From positions 434,001-498,000 of the forward strand of contig NZ_LN884298.1 in assembly GCF_001403875.1 (NCBI RefSeq): a stretch of DNA of 64,000 nt, given 5' to 3'. The stretch is from Paenibacillus ihumii. GTDB lineage: Bacteria > Bacillota > Bacilli > Paenibacillales > Paenibacillaceae. Positions 44,057-50,876 of the stretch are shown here, one piece after another (position 1 is the stretch's first letter; each line of letters opens with the position of its first letter). The notes under the pieces were generated by a model, which was given only the letters and a program-made list of their open reading frames with translations, ran no database searches and had not been told where the DNA came from. The translations under genes were made by a program, and so were the position numbers.

Positions 44057-45431
44057 GATTCCTTTGCACCTCACTTATTAAATTTGTATATTGCTTCTTC
44101 ATCTCCGGTGTTGCCCATGTCCGATATTTCTCGAATAACCCCACACACCGAATAACTACCGCTTCACTGTAGAATGCAGCACAGCCTTCCAGACATGCGA
44201 TGATGTAATTCATTCCAAGCTCGACCCGTTCTGTCGATAAATAATAGGCCGCCAGTTCGGCTAACAAACGCGTATGTTGATCTGCTGCGATTCCAGCATG
44301 ATAACTCCCGAAGGCGTGCTCACGTCCCTCAGATTTTAAATCAGGGCCGAAACGTTCCAGGATGTGGTCCACTTGAAAACGATGGCGGTTAGCCGCCTCC
44401 GTGATTTTGAGCAGGGCTGATACCTTCTCGCTATCATGGGAAGCTACGTATTCTGCATATTCCGGCAGAACCTCCGCTTGTCCGGCCATCAGCCGGTATA
44501 AGCAAGCATTAGCCCGCCCCCACTCCTTAAATTGATCCAAGATCACATGTTCTTTCTCGCTACAACTCTGTACCCGGCCGACTTCTGTATACAACGAGAC
44601 CATGTTCAAGGCCTGTTCATAATCTCCCCGGGCTTCGCAAACGTTAGCTCTCAGCAGATAAGCATAAAGAATGTAGAAAAGTACAGGTCTTCGCGTTCCC
44701 CTTTGCTCCGATTCTGGGCAAAGCTCCCTTCGCTGCTGATCGCAAGGGCCAGGTCTGTATTGAATAACTGCCTTGCGCCCCAACTCTTCAGCAAGTTCCT
44801 CAACTTTGGTCCAACGTTGATTTGCTGCATAAGTATCCGCCAGATCCTTAAGCGCATCCAATTGAACCCCTTCCCCCAAGCGCCCTACATAAGGCTCAAA
44901 AGAAGCCGCCAAGGATAGATCAGCTTCCCGGTCATCCCCGAGTTGAATCGTGAATAATCTGTACCGACAAAGAGCTAATCGTTCCGAATGCTGATATTTT
45001 TCACTTTCCGCTACACACTGGTATAATAGCGCCGCTGCTTCATTTTCCCCTGCTATATACCACTGCTCTGCGAGCACAAAAAGATGTGGGGCATATGCTA
45101 AATTATCCATGACCGTCATGATGATGTGCTGGATACAATCCAGCCTATTCAGCTCCACACAACGTTGGAGCAAAGGTCTTAGCCTGCGCCAATCTGGCGA
45201 TGACTCCATCAGAAATTCCTCAATATATAACTCATATAAACTGCCCTCCGCCAACCCCATAGCCATACATATGCGATCCAATTGAAGAATCGACATCCGC
45301 TTGCGAGAATTAATCAGGCCGCTCAGTGTTCCAACATTCACCCCGGAAATATCCGAAAACTGATGCAGCGATAAACCGTTCTCTTTAATGTAATCCTCCA
45401 ATAGCTGCCGGACTGAGGCTGTTGGCTTCAT
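44019..45431 (-). CDS. HTH-TPR peptide receptor (RRNPP family, AloR/AimR-like)
   Basis: A 470-residue cytoplasmic regulator. Residues about 1-65 form an XRE-like HTH (LHQFSDISGVNVGTLSGLINSRKRMSILQLDRI). The rest (about 75-460) is all helical with TPR-like pairs, e.g. LFVLAEQWYIAGENEAAALLYQ and YLLRANVCEARGDYEQALNMV. This is the architecture of RRNPP receptors (PlcR, NprR, AimR), which bind a re-imported oligopeptide through the TPR region and switch DNA binding. A pro-peptide gene overlaps its 3' end. As I recall, P. polymyxa carries many AimR-like orphan (Alo) systems of this kind. Strong ribosome binding site AAAGGAGG and a promoter with a built-in palindrome upstream. Confidence 0.82.
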   Translation of the reverse strand: MKPTASVRQLLEDYIKENGLSLHQFSDISGVNVGTLSGLINSRKRMSILQLDRICMAMGLAEGSLYELYIEEFLMESSPDWRRLRPLLQRCVELNRLDCIQHIIMTVMDNLAYAPHLFVLAEQWYIAGENEAAALLYQCVAESEKYQHSERLALCRYRLFTIQLGDDREADLSLAASFEPYVGRLGEGVQLDALKDLADTYAANQRWTKVEELAEELGRKAVIQYRPGPCDQQRRELCPESEQRGTRRPVLFYILYAYLLRANVCEARGDYEQALNMVSLYTEVGRVQSCSEKEHVILDQFKEWGRANACLYRLMAGQAEVLPEYAEYVASHDSEKVSALLKITEAANRHRFQVDHILERFGPDLKSEGREHAFGSYHAGIAADQHTRLLAELAAYYLSTERVELGMNYIIACLEGCAAFYSEAVVIRCVGLFEKYRTWATPEMKKQYTNLISEVQRNHEEKRGFAADCV

Positions 45432-45524
45432 AGATCTAACCTCCTTTCTAAAAGATAGGAATGTAGTTATGATAAAAATTCAACGTAGATCAGCAGATGA
45501 GAAAAGATTGTGATTATATGGAAA

Positions 45525-45553
45525 ATTATACCTCACATTACAGGAGGTATCAA
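45525..45553 (-). promoter_or_regulatory. Receptor gene promoter with operator palindrome in the spacer
   Basis: On the minus strand, -35 TTGATA (45548-45553) and -10 TATAAT (45525-45530) are 17 bases apart. A perfect inverted repeat ATACCTC-N9-GAGGTAT (45528-45534 with 45544-45550) fills the spacer and touches both boxes, so a bound protein would block or remodel the promoter. Autoregulation by the receptor is the simplest idea (inference). A second repeat AAAACGA/TCGTTTT lies further upstream at 45558-45590. Confidence 0.7.
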
Positions 45554-45655
45554 TATTAAAACGATTTTTAAATTATTCTAAAGTCGTTTTAGCTAACTCC
45601 ACCCCTCTCTTTCCTTGGTCTACACTTTTCATATAGAGAGGTTGTGGAAAATATT

Positions 45656-46000
45656 ATGGAATTATCCGTATCTATTACACAGCGAATCGGTGCAAAAATT
45701 CGACTACATCGTATAGCCAAAAATTTGACACAAGAACAACTTGCAGAAGCGATTGGCTCTACAGCATCCTACATCGGTCAAATTGAACGCGGCGAGAAGA
45801 ACATACGACTTGATACAGTTGAGAAAATAATTACTGCTTTAGATTTATCGATCGAGCAGTTATTTGATAATGAGCATGAAGCCTTTCTGCAGTCTAAAAA
45901 GTGGGTTTGGGGTAGTATTAACCTGATGCTTCAACAGGATGAACGTACTCAACGTAAAGTTTATCGAGTCATTCGGGAAATGTTATCGGAAGAGGAATAG
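45656..46000 (+). CDS. XRE-family transcriptional regulator
   Basis: About 114 residues. The N-terminal XRE/Cro HTH (about 5-65) contains IGAKIRLHRIAKNLTQEQLAEAIG and ASYIGQIERGEKNIRLDTVEKI. A C-terminal helical tail (EHEAFLQSKKWVWGSINLMLQ...) resembles short dimerisation tails. A GTG at 45644 would add four residues, but its spacing to AGAGAGG is only two bases, so ATG at 45656 is preferred. It stands divergent from the receptor gene. No target can be named. Confidence 0.82.
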   Translation: MELSVSITQRIGAKIRLHRIAKNLTQEQLAEAIGSTASYIGQIERGEKNIRLDTVEKIITALDLSIEQLFDNEHEAFLQSKKWVWGSINLMLQQDERTQRKVYRVIREMLSEEE

Positions 46001-46039
46001 CTGAAAGATGAGAGCCATAGAAATGAGGCTTGTGCATGG

Positions 46040-46440
46040 CTTGGGATCGCAAGAGCTACCTAACTATCGTTGGAAAACAGTCGTGAAGAAAAAAAGTACA
46101 GATACAGCGTGGAGAAATTCAAGAGCTTTGCATCCGTCATAAATTCCGGTCTTAAAGTATAGCGACCGAGGGGCGTATGTACATCTCAGGCTTATCAGGC
46201 TACGATAAAGGAAAAGGTATTGCATGAGCATGTACCGTAAAGGAACGCCTGCTGATAATGCCCCCATTGAATCGTTTCATTCCACACTAAAGTCTTAAAC
46301 GTTCTATCTCGAAGGGCTAATCCGTATAACGACTGCAATCGTGGTACAGACCGTCCGAGGTACATCGCTTACTATAACTCAATTCGCGAATCAAACGAAA
46401 CTAAATAACCAGTCGCCGATGAATTTCCGACGACTGGCTG
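46040..46440 (+). pseudogene. IS3-family transposase remnant (orfB, rve domain)
   Basis: Fragments of the C-terminal integrase domain of an IS3/IS150-type transposase can be read on the plus strand across several frames: an RGV.CTSQAYQATIKEKV segment (46166-46220), RKGTPADNAPIESFHSTLKS with the third catalytic Glu (46232-46296), then YLEGLIRITTAIVVQTVRG and YNSIR...LNNQSPMNFRRLAA to about 46440. Stop codons and frameshifts break it throughout, and the N-terminal part and orfA are missing. No terminal repeats were found. Confidence 0.8.
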
Positions 46441-46456
46441 CTTTAGTTTTTTTTGT
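46409..46456 (+). terminator. Hairpin at the end of the IS3 remnant
   Basis: CCAGTCG (46409 on) pairs with CGACTGG further on, followed by CTGCTTTAGTTTTTTTT. It probably comes from the transposase 3' end and may serve as a terminator for both sides. Confidence 0.55.
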
Positions 46457-46458
46457 TA

Positions 46459-46913
46459 TTAGAAAAAATCTTGTACATGGGTGTTAGTTTTATCATACGA
46501 ACCTGAAAATGAAATTGAACCACCTAAAGGAATAGAGACGCTTATAGAAGTACCAAGTTCTTGATGGGCATAAGCGCCATACCCATCATAATATGAAGCA
46601 GGTGCTGATTACTAGACACTACTCTTGATTGAGTAATGGGTTTTACATCATATTTAACTACATCATCATAGTTAACTATTCTAACTTCATGATAAGTCGT
46701 ATGCTCACTACCTGGGCGCATATTATTGACATCAAAATTAGAATTAATTTTATTCCAGAATAGATCTTTGGATTGAGGAGATAATTCATTGATATTAATT
46801 CCTAATTCTTGCAAAACAGAGTCTTTATGTAATTTAGTTGCAAAACATTATTTGGAACTACAATAAGAAATAACATTACAAGCGATAGTAAAAAAGTTAA
46901 TTTTTTTCTTCAA
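46459..46913 (-). pseudogene. Secreted protein gene with two frameshifts
   Basis: Three frames join into one plausible secreted protein of about 150 residues: a signal peptide LTFLLSLVMLFLIVVPNNV from a TTG at 46913; then, after a shift at a run of T residues, ATKLHKDSVLQELGININEL... to VVSSNQ; then, after another shift near 46615, APASYYDGYGAYAHQELG and ISVSIPLGGSISFSGSYD ending at 46459. Each break needs a single-base change. The family is unknown and the region is AT-rich. Only the middle 90-codon frame is continuous. Natural decay is likely, given the IS remnant next to it, but sequencing errors are possible. Confidence 0.6.
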
Positions 46914-46968
46914 TTCATCAACACTCCCTTAATCTTAAAATCAAAATCTAAAAAAGGTGGAATGACTT

Positions 46969-47400
46969 GTGCAACAAAATTATAAAAGGTATTTTTTGAT
47001 ATCATCACTCCTTTTGATAGTATTAGCTATCCTTGTTGGTTATTATTATCAAACTGTTTCAAGATTAGAAAGCAGCATTGATAACGACTTCAGAAACTCA
47101 CTAGCTACAATGCAACAAATATTAAGTAGTGGGAATGAAAAGAATCATATTATTATTCAAGCATTGCAAGTGAGCAGCGAAATGGACTCAATTGGCAAAT
47201 ATACATCATTTGATAATTCCAATATTTCTATTACAAAATACACCAAACATTTAAAAAATTATTTTGCTAACTGTTTAGTAAACGAACAGTACGATGCAAA
47301 AATGGATTTAGATTCTCTTTCAGAAATATTTTCCAAACTATATAATGATCCTACCAAGGATTCCCATATAAGTCTACTAATTGAATATACTTCCCTTTAA
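46969..47400 (+). CDS. Small membrane-anchored protein of unknown function
   Basis: A 143-residue protein with one N-terminal membrane segment (YFLISSLLLIVLAILVGYYY) and a helical extracytoplasmic or cytoplasmic domain without known motifs. The GTG start at 46969 has AAGGTGG eight bases upstream. It is AT-rich and divergent from the broken secreted-protein gene, 55 bases away, so the two may have been a pair. Function unknown. Confidence 0.65.
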   Translation: MQQNYKRYFLISSLLLIVLAILVGYYYQTVSRLESSIDNDFRNSLATMQQILSSGNEKNHIIIQALQVSSEMDSIGKYTSFDNSNISITKYTKHLKNYFANCLVNEQYDAKMDLDSLSEIFSKLYNDPTKDSHISLLIEYTSL

Positions 47401-47475
47401 AAGGCTAAATCCTGCGTTCTTGATGGCCACTTATAATATCGTAGAATACTGAAGACTTTAGCAATTAATAAATAC

Positions 47476-47504
47476 AAAAAACACCGGCTCACACCGGTGT
47501 TTTT
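47476..47504 (+). terminator. Intrinsic terminator after the small membrane protein
   Basis: Perfect stem AAACACCGG/CCGGTGTTT with a six-base loop, flanked by A-runs and T-runs, so it can act in both directions. No gene lies between it and 47608. Confidence 0.85.
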
Positions 47505-47608
47505 AGATATCCTTTGCAACTTTTTCTAAGTCCTTCTCCTGAATATCGGTAATTAGTTTACATTATGTTTCTCTAATAATTCTCACTCACACTGCAAACT
47601 TATTAACT

Positions 47609-48196
47609 TCAACTCACCATCCCCCTAAAAAAACGATACACCCTCTCCAGCTTCTCCTTTTGCTTGCCCTGCGGGCTCTCCATCTTGCCGAATTCAAAGA
47701 ATTTCACCTTCTTGATGCCCACATAGTTAAACAGCGCTTTGCGCATTAATGTTTTGTGAGCGTTGTTCAACCAGAACAATGGGTAGTGGGTCGGCCCCTT
47801 CATCGTTGAAATACACACGACGGATTTCTCCTTCAGCAATCCCTCTGGAAAGATTCCCCCCTTATCTCTATATGCAAATTCCGAGGCAAACATCTGGTCG
47901 ATGTATCCGAGCAGCATGGCTGGAGGCCGTCCCCACCAGATCGGGTAAATAAACACGATCTTATCCGCCCACATGAGCTGTTCCCTGTATGGGGCTAAAT
48001 CGGGATCAGCATGCATATCCCTCCTGCGCTTATGTTCATTGAACACAAGGACAGGATTGAAGCCTGCTTCATATAAATCGAGTACCTTCATCTCCTCAAT
48101 GGCGGCATTCTCCTCACTGCCTCGGATAACCTCCTGTAAAAATGCATAATTCAAGCTTTGATGATTCGGATGTGTATAAATAATGAGCAGTTTCAT
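47609..48196 (-). CDS. NAD(P)H:quinone oxidoreductase, flavodoxin-fold (KefF/YwrO type)
   Basis: A 195-residue flavoprotein with the N-terminal LLIIYTHPNHQSLNYAFLQ phosphate-binding pattern and FIYPIWWGRPPAMLLGYIDQMF, which are characteristic of the DT-diaphorase-like NAD(P)H dehydrogenase family. It would reduce quinones or other electrophiles by two electrons. It is divergent from a MarR gene with repeated palindromes between them, the usual arrangement for electrophile- or oxidant-induced detoxification genes. The ribosome binding site AAAGGAG is clear. Confidence 0.9.
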   Translation of the reverse strand: MKLLIIYTHPNHQSLNYAFLQEVIRGSEENAAIEEMKVLDLYEAGFNPVLVFNEHKRRRDMHADPDLAPYREQLMWADKIVFIYPIWWGRPPAMLLGYIDQMFASEFAYRDKGGIFPEGLLKEKSVVCISTMKGPTHYPLFWLNNAHKTLMRKALFNYVGIKKVKFFEFGKMESPQGKQKEKLERVYRFFRGMVS

Positions 48197-48214
48197 CGTT
48201 TAGTCTCCTTTTAC

Positions 48215-48269
48215 TTATCATTTGATAACAAAAAGGTAGCATACCTCCTATTTTATTGTCAAATGATAA
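48215..48269. promoter_or_regulatory. Probable MarR operators between the divergent genes
   Basis: A palindrome TTATCATTTGATAA (48215-48228) lies before the oxidoreductase gene. The same half-sequence occurs again as TCAAATGATAA (48259-48269), with a further ATGATAATC at 48278-48286. Two to three MarR-size sites of this kind would control both genes. Confidence 0.65.
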
Positions 48270-48316
48270 TTGTTATATGATAATCGTTTTGTTATCGTGT
48301 GTGTAGAGGTGATTCT

Positions 48317-48745
48317 ATGGGCAAGAGCGAATTGTTCCAGAAATTCGTGGCCTTTGTCTCGGCCGTTCATGAAATAACGAATCATATGACCAGAGATATT
48401 AGATCTGAAGACATTACGCCCCTTCAATATAAAATGCTTGAATTCATTTCGATCAGCCAGCCGGTAACGCTGAGCAAAATCAGCGAATGCTTGCACATTT
48501 CCATGCCAAATACGAGCCGGGAGCTGCGGAAGCTAAGCGAGAAGCAGCTATGCGACAAGGTAGTGGACGAAGCCGACCGGCGCAAGCAATATATTCGTCT
48601 TTCCAAGCAAGGGGAGGAGATGATGAATGAGGCTTTTGGGCGGGTGGAGTCCCGTTTTGCTGAAAGAATTGCTCATGCTACCGAGGAGGAGCTGCAAGAG
48701 ATCGAGCATGCGCTGGATATACTGCGCAGCAAGGTTTTTTACTAA
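48317..48745 (+). CDS. MarR-family transcriptional regulator
   Basis: A 142-residue MarR-type winged helix: ITPLQYKMLEFISISQPVTLSKISECLHISMPNTSRELRKLSEKQLCDKVVDEADRRKQYIRLSKQGEEM in part shows the helix-turn-helix and the wing (DEADRRKQYIRLS). The start ATG at 48317 has AGAGGTG five bases upstream; a GTG at 48299 also opens the frame but lacks a ribosome binding site. It probably represses the divergent quinone reductase and itself. Confidence 0.9.
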   Translation: MGKSELFQKFVAFVSAVHEITNHMTRDIRSEDITPLQYKMLEFISISQPVTLSKISECLHISMPNTSRELRKLSEKQLCDKVVDEADRRKQYIRLSKQGEEMMNEAFGRVESRFAERIAHATEEELQEIEHALDILRSKVFY

Positions 48746-48831
48746 GGAAGAGGAGATTTCGCCCCCATCAGGCCCCCTGATTTCCTTCGCCTCGCAAATG
48801 AGATTGAATCCAGAATTCCTTAAGAAGAAAT

Positions 48832-48860
48832 AAAAAGCCTAGCGATAAAGCCGCTAGGCT
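48832..48860 (-). terminator. Bidirectional terminator between the MarR gene and csaA
   Basis: AGCCTAGCG (48837-48845) pairs with CGCTAGGCT (48852-48860). On the minus strand it is followed by TTTTTATTT; on the plus strand by AGTTT. Confidence 0.8.
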
Positions 48861-48941
48861 AGTTTAATTCAGGCAATATTTAGAGCTTCTCGCAAAGCAT
48901 CCGTATCCGTCCGTGGAACGAAAAGCACCTGCCAAATACGG

Positions 48942-49271
48942 TTAAGCGACAGGCGTGCCATTCTCCACAGGCTGATCCGGTCGTAATAGTACAACATCGC
49001 CTTCACCGGGAACGCCACCAATGACGAGCACTTCCGATTCAAAGCCCGCGATCCGCCTCACTGGAAAATTCACTACAGCGGCTACTTGCCGGCCTATAAG
49101 CTGTTCTGGATTATACCTTCTCGTGATCTGGGCGGAAGAACGCTTGATGCCGATCTCCCCGAAATCAATTTCTAACTTAATCGCCGGTTTCCTTGCTTCC
49201 GGAAAGGCTTCTGCTTGGATCACTGTTCCTATGCGAATATCCAACTTCAAAAAATCCTCTATCGTTGCCAC
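48942..49271 (-). CDS. csaA: CsaA-type tRNA-binding-domain protein
   Basis: A 109-residue single OB-fold protein of the Tyr-tRNA synthetase C-terminal/EMAP type: [32 protein letters not shown] in part, then [20 protein letters not shown] and [10 protein letters not shown]. The length and sequence fit CsaA, a small export-related chaperone in Bacillus. The start is GTG, with GGAG 12 bases upstream. It stands as a single gene. Confidence 0.92.
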   Translation of the reverse strand: MATIEDFLKLDIRIGTVIQAEAFPEARKPAIKLEIDFGEIGIKRSSAQITRRYNPEQLIGRQVAAVVNFPVRRIAGFESEVLVIGGVPGEGDVVLLRPDQPVENGTPVA

Positions 49272-49378
49272 GTCGAGTACTCACTCCAATTTTTACAGTG
49301 TGGCCCGTCAGGCCTTATAGTTTTATTATATTCTATTGCATCTCCTAATCCCAGCAATCCGTCACCGGAGAATCCGTC

Positions 49379-50572
49379 TTAATACACAGCCTCGGAAGAC
49401 CATTCTCCCCGGATAGGAGCATCGGGAACGGGCTGCAGCCTCAGATGCTTTAATGCAGCCTGCAGGTACACCGTCTCAACATTGAGCGAATCAGCCTCAC
49501 GCCCCTTGAGATCAGAATCAAGTGTATCCAGCTTGTGCAGAGTGTGCAGATCGCGCTCATAAATCGCCGCATCCCAGCGAACACGCCGCAGAACCTTGGC
49601 AGCGGTTCGTTGGGGAACTCCTGTTGCACGATGTATCAGCGCAGCAGCCTTGTCCAAATGAACCCGAATCATCTGATGTGCTTTTAGATGAGCCTTCAGA
49701 TAAGCGGTCGTCACTGCCGGATTTGCTGCCGCCCACGCCTTGCCCGCCACGATTCCGGTCAAATAATCCTCGCCCATGCCTTCCTCGAACAGGATTCGGC
49801 CCGCCCCCGCCTCCTGAAGCAGGCTCGGGTACGGCTCCCACATAGCGCTTGCTCCGACCTGGCGGCTCATGATCCGTTCCATGCTTTCCCGCATAGGAGT
49901 CGCGACGATTTGCCGAGCCGATATATGCCCAGTAACCGTAATCAACCTTTCCAACCGGGAGCTTGCACTCGAATGCGGCACGGTTGATATTTCCAGCTCC
50001 TGCAGATCTTCAACCCGCTGAATCGGACTGCCGGGCGGAACAACAATCGAGATTCCCTTCCCGTTTGGAGTCTTGCCGTCGAAGGCAAGCAGCACGGATT
50101 GAAACGAAGGCAGCATTTCGCTTAATTTATGAGCTATTTGAATGGGATAGTCCCCCAGAGATGCGATTTGAACGCGTTCTGTGATCAGGCCTTCCACCAG
50201 TTCAATGCCGTTATGGGCGTTGTACCAATCTACTGCCACATCCTTCCCCGGAAAAAGACTGCGGAGCTCTTCCTCAAAGAAGCCAGCCTCCTTGATCAAC
50301 AGCGCGCTCCACATATGAGCAGTCCCGCTCTGATAGCCAATGGCCACCCGGTCCGGTTCGTGTTCCTGCCTTCTCGGTTCCGACTCGACATGTTCGCGGG
50401 TGAAGCCGCCGATCCATCGCTGCAATTGTGCGGGATCGATAAATACTTCCCTGCCGATTTTAATGTACGGCAATCCTTTGGTTTGCCGCCAGCGGTCAAT
50501 CGTTGCCCGGCTTATGCCGAACAGGTTCATTGCCTCCTGCAATGTAATCAAGCGAAATCCCCTATCATTCAT
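49379..50572 (-). CDS. Regulator: excisionase-type HTH fused to an SsuA/TauA-like solute-binding domain
   Basis: About 397 residues. Residues about 5-60 form an excisionase/MerR-like winged HTH (LITLQEAMNLFGISRATIDRW ... YIKIGREVFIDPAQLQRWI). Residues about 75-395 form an NMT1/SsuA-type binding protein domain with no signal peptide, so it works in the cytoplasm. It is collinear with the transporter binding protein at 52.9 kb: GYQSGTA..W.ALLIK, VLLAFDGK, MWEPYPSLL, EDYLTGIVA and a C-terminal GEW...VY in both. It probably senses the imported ligand and controls the divergent operon. ATG at 50572 has GGAGG eight bases upstream; a GTG at 50581 is less likely. Confidence 0.85.
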   Translation of the reverse strand: MNDRGFRLITLQEAMNLFGISRATIDRWRQTKGLPYIKIGREVFIDPAQLQRWIGGFTREHVESEPRRQEHEPDRVAIGYQSGTAHMWSALLIKEAGFFEEELRSLFPGKDVAVDWYNAHNGIELVEGLITERVQIASLGDYPIQIAHKLSEMLPSFQSVLLAFDGKTPNGKGISIVVPPGSPIQRVEDLQELEISTVPHSSASSRLERLITVTGHISARQIVATPMRESMERIMSRQVGASAMWEPYPSLLQEAGAGRILFEEGMGEDYLTGIVAGKAWAAANPAVTTAYLKAHLKAHQMIRVHLDKAAALIHRATGVPQRTAAKVLRRVRWDAAIYERDLHTLHKLDTLDSDLKGREADSLNVETVYLQAALKHLRLQPVPDAPIRGEWSSEAVY

Positions 50573-50587
50573 TGATCCCACCTCCGC

Positions 50588-50632
50588 ATTAAATTCCTAT
50601 AAATTTAATGTGAATAATATGATTTATATCAT
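50588..50632. promoter_or_regulatory. Palindromes in the divergent regulatory region
   Basis: ATTAAATT-N6-AATTTAAT (50588-50595 with 50602-50609) and ATGAT-N4-ATCAT (50619-50623 with 50628-50632) lie directly upstream of the HTH-binding-protein regulator gene. They are candidate operators for that regulator. The rest of the 300-base gap holds the leader hairpin at 50812-50849 and no gene. Confidence 0.5.
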
Positions 50633-50811
50633 TGTAATCCAATTCTTCCCACCCAAACAACTTATTTCTTGCTCTATTCCTCATTATTCCTCATTGCTCC
50701 TCATCGTTCTATTCCGTATTGACGCCTCTTTTGCCCCGATGATAAGATTCATAGCAAATCGAAAGACATAGTATCTGCATGGGAATAATGAATGTCGACT
50801 GGACTTACCGG

Positions 50812-50849
50812 AGACACGGCTGCCTTCTATAAGGTACTGTGTCTTTTTT
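50812..50849 (+). terminator. Leader hairpin with T-run before the AprA-like gene
   Basis: AGACAC (50812-50817) pairs with GTGTCT (50839-50844), with further pairing GCCTT/AAGGT inside, followed by TTTTTT. It ends about 10 bases before the ribosome binding site of the flavoprotein gene, so it looks like an attenuator in the operon leader. I do not recognise a known riboswitch in the preceding sequence. Confidence 0.55.
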
Positions 50850-50876
50850 CAAGTCCAAGGGAGGTTGCATATCCGG

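Noticed and set aside
46040..46440. An intact IS3 element
   Set aside because: Only C-terminal orfB fragments with stops and frameshifts are found; no orfA, no inverted repeats and no target duplication were seen.
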